9,869 nucleotides of DNA. It comes from an uncultured Christensenellaceae bacterium. GTDB lineage: Bacteria > Bacillota > Clostridia > Christensenellales > CAG-138. The DNA is taken from the NCBI GenBank assembly GCA_902475645.1, contig CABSAH010000055.1:1-9869 (forward strand). The letters are read 5' to 3'. How positions within the stretch are numbered: the first letter of the stretch is position 1; every line of letters begins with the position of its first letter. This document shows, one piece after another, positions 1 to 6,010 of this stretch. Under the pieces are notes generated by a model. The model was not told the DNA's origin. It did no database searches and was given only the letters and a program-made list of their open reading frames with translations. A program made the translations under genes and the position numbers.

Positions 1-267
1 TCAAGCGGCTATCCGGAGCATTATGAAAAGGGCTTTGCCATAACCATGCCCGCCGAAACCGCCGCCAATACCTATGTTGCGGGGGCAAAGCGGGAGAATG
101 ACCGCCTGCTGACGAGCGGCGGACGGGTGCTTGGCGTTACCGCCACGGCAGCGGATTTGAAAAGCGCCGTTGAAAAAGCCTATGAGCGGGTGGAGAGCGT
201 ACAATTTGAAAATGCGTTTTATCGGCGTGATATCGGCAGACGCGCGCTTGAAGCGCTTAAACAATGA
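1..267 (+). CDS. purD: Phosphoribosylamine-glycine ligase (GAR synthetase), 3' part only
   Basis: Only the last 88 codons are in the window; the reading frame is open from base 1 and the gene starts upstream. The enzyme joins glycine to 5-phosphoribosylamine using ATP to make GAR, in cytosolic de novo purine synthesis. The visible part is the C-terminal domain. It opens with SGYPEHYEKG, which corresponds to the conserved SGGYPG-type segment, followed by the family-typical GGRVLGVTAT motif (about 40 residues before the end of the visible part) and the near-terminal FYRRDIGRRAL motif. The ATP-grasp core lies outside the window. The TGA stop overlaps an ATG that opens the purL frame (ATGA at 264-267), so the two genes are co-transcribed and probably translationally coupled. 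The call rests on these motifs plus the purL neighbour and is secure; the missing 5' part cannot be judged. Confidence 0.94.
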   Translation, partial: SSGYPEHYEKGFAITMPAETAANTYVAGAKRENDRLLTSGGRVLGVTATAADLKSAVEKAYERVESVQFENAFYRRDIGRRALEALKQ

Positions 268-284
268 AGGGAGCAAGCGCAGGT

Positions 285-3200
285 ATGGTTTATAGAGTAT
301 ATGTAGAAAAGAAAGAAGCATTGGCAAACGAAGCCCGCGCCCTGTTGGGGGATTTGCGGGAATTTCTCGGCATTCGTTCGCTAACGGGAATTAGGCTGCT
401 TAATCGCTATGATTTAGAGAATATCAATCGGGAGCTGTTCGACTACGCCGTAAAAACGGTACTTTCCGAGCCGCAGCTCGATACCGTGAGCTACGACCCA
501 CCGGAGGGCGGCGCCGTTTTTGCCGTGGAGTATTTGCCCGGCCAGTACGATCAGCGGGCGGACTCCGCCGCACAGTGCATCCAGATATTGTCGCAGGGGG
601 AACGTCCCATTGTGCGTACAGCGCGGGTGTATGCTTTGGAAGGCATGCTGACGGAAGAACAAACCGCAGCCATAAAGAAATATGTAATCAACCCTGTGGA
701 AAGCCGTGAAGCATCGCTTGCGCTGCCGCAAACGCTGCAAATGGAATATGATATCCCCACCACCGTCCGCACCATAGAGGGCTTTATTGCCATGGACGGC
801 GCGGCGCTTGATACGCTGCGCGATGAGTTGGGGCTTGCAATGGATTTGGACGATTTGCAATATTTGCAGGGCTATTTCCGCGATGACGAGCATCGTGACC
901 CCACGATAACCGAAATCCGCGTGGTGGATACCTATTGGTCCGACCATTGCCGCCACACGACATTCTCCACCCACATAGACCATGTGGAGATTCACGACGC
1001 GGCTGTTCGGGCCGCATATGAGCGGTATATTGCCGCCCGCGTTGAGGTTTACGGCGCGGAAAAGGCCGCAAAACGCCCGAAGACGCTTATGGACATTGCT
1101 ACCATAGGCGCAAAGGTGCTTAAAAAGCGCGGCCTGCTGCCGGAGCTTGACGAAAGCGAGGAAATAAACGCCTGCTCCATACATGTTACCGCTACGGTTG
1201 ATGGCGAGGAGCAGGACTGGCTGCTGATGTTCAAAAACGAAACCCATAATCACCCAACCGAGATTGAACCGTTCGGCGGCGCCGCCACCTGCATAGGCGG
1301 CTGCATACGCGATCCCTTGTCCGGCCGGGCATACGTTCATCAGGCTATGCGCGTAACCGGCGCGGGCGATCCGCGCGTAAGTCTTGATAAAACCCTTCCC
1401 GGCAAGCTGCCGCAGCGTAAGCTGTGCCAAACCGCCGCGGCGGGCTATTCCTCTTACGGCAACCAAATCGGCCTTGCCACGGGCCATGTGGCGGAGCTTT
1501 ACCATGAAGGCTATATTGCCAAGCGCCTGGAATGCGGCGCGGTGGTGGCGGCGGCTCCGGCATACAATGTCCGCCGCGAACGCCCCGCACCGGGGGATGT
1601 GGTAATCCTGCTGGGCGGCCGCACGGGGCGGGACGGCATAGGCGGCGCGACAGGCTCTTCCAAAAGTCATAACCTTAAATCCCTGTCCACCATGGCCTCG
1701 GAGGTTCAAAAGGGCAATGCCCCAGAGGAACGCAAGATACAGCGCCTGTTCCGCAACGGCGCCGTGACACGCCTTATAAAGCGCTGCAACGATTTTGGCG
1801 CTGGCGGCGTCAGTGTTGCAATAGGCGAGCTGGCGGATGGGCTGCATATTGATTTGGACGCCGTGCGCAAAAAGTACGAAGGGCTGGACGGCACGGAGCT
1901 TGCGATATCAGAATCGCAGGAGCGCATGGCCGTAGTCGTAGCGCCCGAGGACGCCGAAGCCTTCATTGCCGCCGCAAATGCGGAAAATTTGGAGGCTTAT
2001 CAGGTTGCCGTGGTAACGCAGGAGCCGCGAATGGTAATGGAGTGGAACGGCGCGGTAATTGCCGATTTAAGCCGCGAATTTTTGAATACAAACGGCGCTG
2101 TAAAGCATGCCGCCGTCCGCGTGGCTGAAAAGGAACGCGCGGAGCTTGCAAAGACCCGCTTCGGTTCTCTGCGCGATATGGCCGCAAGCTTAAAGTGCGC
2201 CTCCCGCCGCGGACTTGCGGAGCGGTTTGACAGCACGGTAGGCGCAGGCTCCGTATTGATGCCCTTCGGCGGCAAAACACAGCGTACCCCGGCGCAGGCC
2301 ATGGCCGCCGTGTTCCCCGTGCTGCCCGGTCAAGCTACCGATCAGGCCAGCGTAATGGCATGGGGCTGCGACCCTGAGCAGACCTTGGTAGACCCGTATA
2401 TAGGGGCTTATAATGCGGTTTACACATCAATGGCTAAGCTTGTTGCCGCCGGCGCCGACTACAAAAAAGCTTATCTCAGCTTTCAGGAGTTTTTTGAAAA
2501 GCTCCGCAACGAGCCCGAGCGTTGGGGCAAGCCCTTCTCCGCATTGCTTGGCGCGGTAGACGCGCAGCTGGAGCTTGGCGCTGCCGCCATAGGCGGTAAG
2601 GATTCCATGTCCGGCACATTCCTCGATTTAGATGTGCCGCCCACGCTTATATCCTTCGCCGTTGCGCCGCTAAAGACGACGGAGGTGCTATCCCCCGAAT
2701 TTAAGGAAGCAGGTCATCCCGTATATCTGTTCTCCGGCGCTGATGCGGAAAGCCTAAAGGCGGCGTGGGAAACGCTGCATACGCTGGCGCTGAACGGCAA
2801 GGTTCGTGCGGCGTGGGCTGTGGAAAACGGACTTTCCGAGGCAATTATGAATATGTCCTTCGGCAACGGAATCGGCTTTACGGCCGAAAATATGTCGATA
2901 GACTGGAACACTCTGCTTCCCGGCTCCGTTGTGGCGGAGCTGACGGAGGATACAGCGCATGCCGTTCGCATTGGCGTTACCACAGCCGAGCCTGTTGTGC
3001 GCATTGCTGATGACAGCGCAACGGTTTCCGAGCTGCTTGCTTTGAACGAGGGCGTTTTGGAATCCGTATATCCCAGCCGAACGGCCGAAGCTGCGGCGGA
3101 GGTTCCCACTTTGTCCGCGCCGTCCGTCACCCGTGCTGCGCCCAAGGTGGGCGTGGCTGTCCCAAAGGTGCTGATACCCGTATTCCCCGGCACAAACTGC

Positions 3201-3959
3201 GAATATGACTCCGCTCGCGCCGTAAAGCGCGCCGGACTTGAACCGGAAATAATGGTGCTGAACAATCGATCCGCGCAGGACGTGGCGGAGTCCATTCACC
3301 GCTTCGCGGGTGCCGCACGAAACAGCCAAATAATATTTATCCCCGGCGGCTTCTCCGGCGGCGACGAGCCGGACGGCTCCGCCAAGTTCATAACCGCATT
3401 CTTCCGCAATCCCGAGGTGCGGGACGCGACAATGGAGTTGCTCAAAAACCGCGACGGCTTGATGCTTGGCATATGCAACGGCTTCCAGGCGCTTATCAAA
3501 TTGGGACTTGTGCCATACGGCGAGATAATTGAAACCGACGAGAACTGCCCAACGTTGACCTTCAACACAATCAGCCGCCATCAGTCCCGTTTGGTGCGCA
3601 CCCGCATCGCGTCAAACCGTTCGCCGTGGCTTGCAGGGACGCAGGTGGGGGATATATATACCGTTCCCGTTTCCCATGGCGAGGGCCGCTTCCTGTGCAG
3701 CGATGAGCTGATGCAGAAGCTTGCGGCAAACGGCCGGATTGCTACGCAGTATGTTGACGAAAACGGCGTACCAAGTATGGACATTGATGTGAACCCAAAC
3801 GGCTCCGTTTGGGCCATAGAGGGCATCACTTCTCCCGATGGGCGAATATTGGGCAAGATGGGCCATTCCGAGCGCATTGCCGACGGCTTATACAAAAACG
3901 TGGATGGCCGCTATGACATGAAGCTGTTCCAATCCGCAAAGGAGTATTTCAACATCTGA
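285..3959 (+). CDS. purL: Phosphoribosylformylglycinamidine synthase, single-chain (synthetase plus glutaminase)
   Basis: Converts FGAR, ATP and glutamine to FGAM in purine synthesis. About 1224 residues, so it is the long fused form and no separate purQ or purS is needed; somewhat shorter than the about 1295-residue enterobacterial enzyme, as in the clostridial clade. Numbered from the ATG at 285: a PurS-like N-terminal region (1-90), YWSDHCRH at 217-224, ETHNHP at 319-324 followed by EPFGGAA, a glycine-rich GGRTGRDGIGGATGSS segment near 445-460, CNDFGAGG at 501-508, a second synthetase half with GGKDSMSG near 770, and a class I glutaminase domain from about 960. The glutaminase triad is visible: Cys1064 in GICNGFQ, His1194 and Glu1196 in GHSER. 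The frame also opens at the ATG at 264, seven codons earlier. I prefer 285 because AGGGAG lies 11 nt upstream and the protein then begins MVYRVYVEKK, as expected for the family. No frameshift or missing active-site residue is seen. Confidence 0.96.
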   Translation: MVYRVYVEKKEALANEARALLGDLREFLGIRSLTGIRLLNRYDLENINRELFDYAVKTVLSEPQLDTVSYDPPEGGAVFAVEYLPGQYDQRADSAAQCIQILSQGERPIVRTARVYALEGMLTEEQTAAIKKYVINPVESREASLALPQTLQMEYDIPTTVRTIEGFIAMDGAALDTLRDELGLAMDLDDLQYLQGYFRDDEHRDPTITEIRVVDTYWSDHCRHTTFSTHIDHVEIHDAAVRAAYERYIAARVEVYGAEKAAKRPKTLMDIATIGAKVLKKRGLLPELDESEEINACSIHVTATVDGEEQDWLLMFKNETHNHPTEIEPFGGAATCIGGCIRDPLSGRAYVHQAMRVTGAGDPRVSLDKTLPGKLPQRKLCQTAAAGYSSYGNQIGLATGHVAELYHEGYIAKRLECGAVVAAAPAYNVRRERPAPGDVVILLGGRTGRDGIGGATGSSKSHNLKSLSTMASEVQKGNAPEERKIQRLFRNGAVTRLIKRCNDFGAGGVSVAIGELADGLHIDLDAVRKKYEGLDGTELAISESQERMAVVVAPEDAEAFIAAANAENLEAYQVAVVTQEPRMVMEWNGAVIADLSREFLNTNGAVKHAAVRVAEKERAELAKTRFGSLRDMAASLKCASRRGLAERFDSTVGAGSVLMPFGGKTQRTPAQAMAAVFPVLPGQATDQASVMAWGCDPEQTLVDPYIGAYNAVYTSMAKLVAAGADYKKAYLSFQEFFEKLRNEPERWGKPFSALLGAVDAQLELGAAAIGGKDSMSGTFLDLDVPPTLISFAVAPLKTTEVLSPEFKEAGHPVYLFSGADAESLKAAWETLHTLALNGKVRAAWAVENGLSEAIMNMSFGNGIGFTAENMSIDWNTLLPGSVVAELTEDTAHAVRIGVTTAEPVVRIADDSATVSELLALNEGVLESVYPSRTAEAAAEVPTLSAPSVTRAAPKVGVAVPKVLIPVFPGTNCEYDSARAVKRAGLEPEIMVLNNRSAQDVAESIHRFAGAARNSQIIFIPGGFSGGDEPDGSAKFITAFFRNPEVRDATMELLKNRDGLMLGICNGFQALIKLGLVPYGEIIETDENCPTLTFNTISRHQSRLVRTRIASNRSPWLAGTQVGDIYTVPVSHGEGRFLCSDELMQKLAANGRIATQYVDENGVPSMDIDVNPNGSVWAIEGITSPDGRILGKMGHSERIADGLYKNVDGRYDMKLFQSAKEYFNI

Positions 3960-4016
3960 TACTGTGCGGCTCTTTAAGAGGGGGCGTGCTTCAACTTTAT
4001 ATTCAAAACGCTTCAA

Positions 4017-4044
4017 GCCCCCGGAAATCGATTTTTTCGGGGGC
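4017..4044 (+). terminator. GC-rich hairpin after purL, probable end of the pur operon
   Basis: GCCCCCG (4017-4023) pairs perfectly with CGGGGGC (4038-4044). The inner bases extend the stem by a G-U and three A-U pairs, leaving a six-base loop. The U-run sits inside the loop side of the stem and only GTATTT follows the stem, so this is a strong hairpin but not a textbook terminator. It is placed between the end of purL and the sigma operon, which supports a transcript-end role. An alternative pairing partner lies just upstream (see findings). Confidence 0.55.
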
Positions 4045-4124
4045 GTATTTCCATAAATACGGCGATTCTGTATTGTACACGGAACGGCGGGGGAGTGCGT
4101 CAACCAAAATATTTTCAAAAACGC

Positions 4125-4150
4125 TGTAAGGTTTTTCGATTTGTGCAGTC
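4125..4150 (+). promoter_or_regulatory. Candidate ECF-type promoter of the sigma/anti-sigma operon
   Basis: TGTAAG (4125-4130) is followed after 16 bases by AGTC (4147-4150), close to the TGtAAC-N16/17-CGTC pattern of many Firmicutes ECF sigma promoters, and sits about 30 bases before the GTG start of the sigma gene. ECF operons are often autoregulated, which makes the location sensible. Each half has a mismatch, so this is only a candidate. The rest of 3960-4181 contains the purL hairpin and no gene that I can support. Confidence 0.25.
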
Positions 4151-4181
4151 TTATATATGAACGGGGCAGGGAGGTGAGCAG

Positions 4182-4685
4182 GTGACGGACTTTGAACAGA
4201 TATACAGGGACTATTTTCGTGATGTGTTTCTCTATGTTCGGCGGCTGTCCGGCGGGGATGAACGGCTATCCGAGGATATTACCGGCGAAGCGTTCTTTCG
4301 CGCGTTGAAGCGCATTGACGGTTTTCGCGGCGACTGTGACATTCGCGTGTGGCTGTGTCAGATTGCAAAGAACTGTTACTATACCCACCTGAAACAAAGC
4401 CGAAGGACGGAACACACGGAGAATATTGAACAGCTTATATCTGAAACAGGGGAATCGCCGGATGAAATACTGCTGCGCAGTGAGAACGCAAGGCAAATAA
4501 GGCATCTGCTGCATGAGCTGCCGAACCCGTACAAGGAGGTTTTCATGTGGCGCACCCTTGGCGAGATGAGCTTTAAGGACATAGGTAAGCTGTTTCATAA
4601 AACGGAAAACTGGGCGTGCGTCACCTATCACCGGGCGCGAAAAATGCTCCGAACAGGAATGGAGGTTGACGAAAATGAAAAATGA
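4182..4685 (+). CDS. ECF-subfamily RNA polymerase sigma factor
   Basis: A 167-residue protein of the normal size for an ECF sigma factor, which directs RNA polymerase to promoters of an envelope or stress regulon. Region 2 spans about residues 5-72 (DITGEAFFRALKRIDGF, then RVWLCQIAKNCYYTHLKQ). A polar linker covers 73-100. Region 4 lies at about 103-157, with LPNPYKEVFMWRTLGEMSF leading into the helix-turn-helix FKDIGKLFHKTENWACVTYHRARKML. The start is a GTG at 4182, supported by GGGAGGTG just upstream; no better ATG exists. The end overlaps the anti-sigma start by 11 bases, the usual arrangement for a sigma factor and its cognate inhibitor. The subgroup and target genes cannot be named from sequence alone. 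Confidence 0.92.
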   Translation: MTDFEQIYRDYFRDVFLYVRRLSGGDERLSEDITGEAFFRALKRIDGFRGDCDIRVWLCQIAKNCYYTHLKQSRRTEHTENIEQLISETGESPDEILLRSENARQIRHLLHELPNPYKEVFMWRTLGEMSFKDIGKLFHKTENWACVTYHRARKMLRTGMEVDENEK

Positions 4686-5613
4686 GTGCAGCATAGTCCG
4701 CGATATATTGCCGCTGTATGCGGAAAAAATGGTGTCAAAGGATACGGCGGAGTTCGTAAGTGGGCATCTGGAAAATTGTTCCGTATGCCGCGCGGAGCTT
4801 GAAAAACTGCGGGAGCCTATGGAGATGCAGGAGAAGCCGCGGACGGACATGGACGCCGCGCCGCTAAAACGCCTGAAAAAAGCGCTGCTGATGAAAAAGA
4901 TGCAGACCATACTATGCACGGCGGCTGTGCTGCTGGCGCTGGTGCTGTCGGTCATCGCTTTTCTGACTGCGCCGAAATACTTCGCGTATTCGCCCGAGCT
5001 GGTGACCGTGACAAAAACCGAAGGCGGCCATATCGTCCTTTCCTTTGACGAAAGGATAACAAATTATACCCTTCAAAGAATCATCACAGGCAAAGATATA
5101 AAAGAAGCGGTTTATTATCTTGAGGTTTGGACTACAACTTGGGACAGGCTGACCGGGCGGCATGGTGTACAGAATGCTTTGGTGCGGGAAACAGCCGACT
5201 TGCCGGTATATATATTCTTCCAGCAGAATTATGCGCTAAACGATGTTGATATGGATTCCGTCTGTATCTATGGAAATCTCAGCAGGCTGAATGGCAGTTG
5301 GGTGTCACTGCCGGGACTTTCACTTGGATATTGGCTGCTGTTCAATATTGCGCTGTTTTTGATTCTCGGATGCGTGTGGTTCATCCTTCGCAGGAGGGAG
5401 CATATCCGCCGCCGCATAGAGCGTGCAATTCTGATTCCCGTTGCTTACGGGCTGGGGCATCTGTGCGTGCTGGGCTTTCGCACCGCATCCTATTCACAAT
5501 GGCGCGATTTTCAGCTTATATTTGCTATAGGGGTGCTATTCTACTGCGCCATGCTGCTTGCATTGAGCATCCTCTACAAAAGGAAGGAAATAAAAGATGC
5601 TAAGGGGGAATAA
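4675..5613 (+). CDS. Zinc-finger (ZAS-type) membrane anti-sigma factor
   Basis: Predicted to bind and inhibit the sigma factor encoded just upstream. 312 residues from the ATG at 4675, which has GGAGG nine bases upstream; a TTG at 4666 abuts that Shine-Dalgarno and is less likely. Residues 1-45 form the putative zinc-finger anti-sigma domain, with Cys5 and the HxxxCxxC cluster His31, Cys35, Cys38. A basic stretch (65-77) leads into a first membrane segment (about 78-98). An outside domain of roughly 115 residues follows (100-215), then three further hydrophobic segments (about 217-238, 251-268, 280-301) and a charged tail. Most ZAS proteins have one membrane segment, so the polytopic C-terminus is unusual. 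The N-terminal domain and gene overlap make the anti-sigma role likely; the signal sensed is unknown and no site-1 protease gene is nearby. Confidence 0.87.
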   Translation: MKNECSIVRDILPLYAEKMVSKDTAEFVSGHLENCSVCRAELEKLREPMEMQEKPRTDMDAAPLKRLKKALLMKKMQTILCTAAVLLALVLSVIAFLTAPKYFAYSPELVTVTKTEGGHIVLSFDERITNYTLQRIITGKDIKEAVYYLEVWTTTWDRLTGRHGVQNALVRETADLPVYIFFQQNYALNDVDMDSVCIYGNLSRLNGSWVSLPGLSLGYWLLFNIALFLILGCVWFILRRREHIRRRIERAILIPVAYGLGHLCVLGFRTASYSQWRDFQLIFAIGVLFYCAMLLALSILYKRKEIKDAKGE

Positions 5614-5625
5614 TGAAGCAAAATT

Positions 5626-5647
5626 TGCATTTGGATGTGTGCATTTG
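5626..5647 (+). repeat. Direct repeat TGCATTTG x2, 14-bp period, upstream of an RNA promoter
   Basis: Two identical copies of TGCATTTG (5626-5633 and 5640-5647) are spaced 14 bp start to start. They end three bases before the -35 element of the promoter at 5651-5679. The position is right for an activator or repressor site, but chance in AT-rich DNA cannot be excluded. Confidence 0.4.
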
Positions 5648-5650
5648 CTC

Positions 5651-5679
5651 TTGCAATTTAATGTAATATCTGCTATCAT
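5651..5679 (+). promoter_or_regulatory. Strong sigma-A-type promoter for the intergenic RNA
   Basis: TTGCAA (5651-5656), a 17-bp spacer and TATCAT (5674-5679), with a TG at 5671-5672 that makes an extended -10. This is the best promoter match in the window. It predicts a transcript start near 5686, and the next sequence is not a ribosome binding site plus gene but the structured segment that ends in a terminator at 5961. Confidence 0.75.
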
Positions 5680-5685
5680 TAAATT

Positions 5686-5961
5686 ACAAAAGAGATAGAG
5701 TAAGTGAGAGGATAGATTCCCCCATTGGTTGGAGCATGGGGAAGGTGGTGCCGACAGTAAGCTGTAATCGTCCAATGGAAGCCGTCGTTAACGGCAGGAG
5801 CATCGCAAGCGGTGTTTGAAATTAAGCGGGGCGCATATTTAACAGATGAATAAGTGGTGCCATGATTCTGAAGAAAGCGAGGTTTCAATGATGCTGGACA
5901 TTAAGAATGAAGGATAGCCCTTGACTGTATCGGGTTACGGCAGTCAGGGGCTTTCTGTTTT
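5686..5961 (+). ncRNA. Putative free-standing structured non-coding RNA, about 275 nt
   Basis: A promoter (5651-5679) and an intrinsic terminator (5916-5961) bound a segment with no credible protein gene and many possible helices. TTCCCC-AT (5717-5725, one C bulged) can pair with ATGGGGAA (5736-5743). CCATTGG (5722-5728) can instead pair with CCAATGG (5772-5778). Small hairpins lie at ACAG/CTGT (5754-5765, loop TAAG), GCCGT/ACGGC (5781-5795), CATCG/CGGTG (5801-5814, loop CAAG) and TGAA/TTCA (5869-5887). GGCGC (5830-5834) can pair with GTGCC (5857-5861). GTGGTGCC occurs twice (5745, 5854). No gene follows on the same strand, so a riboswitch or leader role is unlikely unless the target was lost. 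It lacks the signature sequences I know for RNase P, tmRNA, SRP RNA, 6S or common riboswitches. One of the large Firmicutes RNA families such as the raiA motif is possible, but I cannot confirm it by eye. Confidence 0.6.
5916..5961 (+). terminator. Intrinsic terminator of the intergenic RNA
   Basis: A 12-bp stem pairs AGCCCTTGACTG (5916-5927) with CAGTCAGGGGCT (5941-5952), with one G-U wobble and a 13-base loop, followed by a U-rich tail TTTCTGTTTT. The T-tract is on the plus strand, so it ends the transcript started near 5686. The same stem might weakly help stop the converging exporter operon, but its minus-strand tail is only moderately T-rich. Positions 5962-6010 hold nothing else that I can recognise. 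Confidence 0.88.
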
Positions 5962-6010
5962 ATATGGGTAAATTATGACGGCGGCTGTAATGCGGCCTGT
6001 TTTTTTATTC

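Noticed and set aside
414..1847. Long minus-strand open frame (477 codons) across purL
   Set aside because: It lies opposite a clearly conserved purL segment, has no ribosome site or domain, and such antisense frames are common in GC-rich coding DNA.
2754..3581. Minus-strand open frame of 275 codons within purL
   Set aside because: Shadow of the purL coding frame, with no recognisable domain and no promoter or ribosome site.
4081..4101. GGAAC...CGTC, resembling an ECF promoter
   Set aside because: The spacing is 12 bases instead of the 16-17 expected, so the 4125-4150 candidate is preferred.
4266..4955. Minus-strand open frame opposite the sigma/anti-sigma genes
   Set aside because: Both plus-strand genes have clear family motifs and good ribosome sites; the antisense frame has neither.
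5736..5819. Open frame of 27 codons inside the RNA
   Set aside because: GGAG lies only one base before its ATG, the bases are used by several hairpins, and no protein family is recognisable. Conservation of the reading frame would be needed to accept it.
5845..5868. T-box-like sequence AAGUGGUGCCAUG within the intergenic RNA
   Set aside because: It resembles the UGGN-ACC antiterminator, but the ACC and CG positions do not match, no clear specifier stem with an AGUA/GAA loop could be built, the terminator does not overlap it, and no aminoacyl or amino-acid gene follows.
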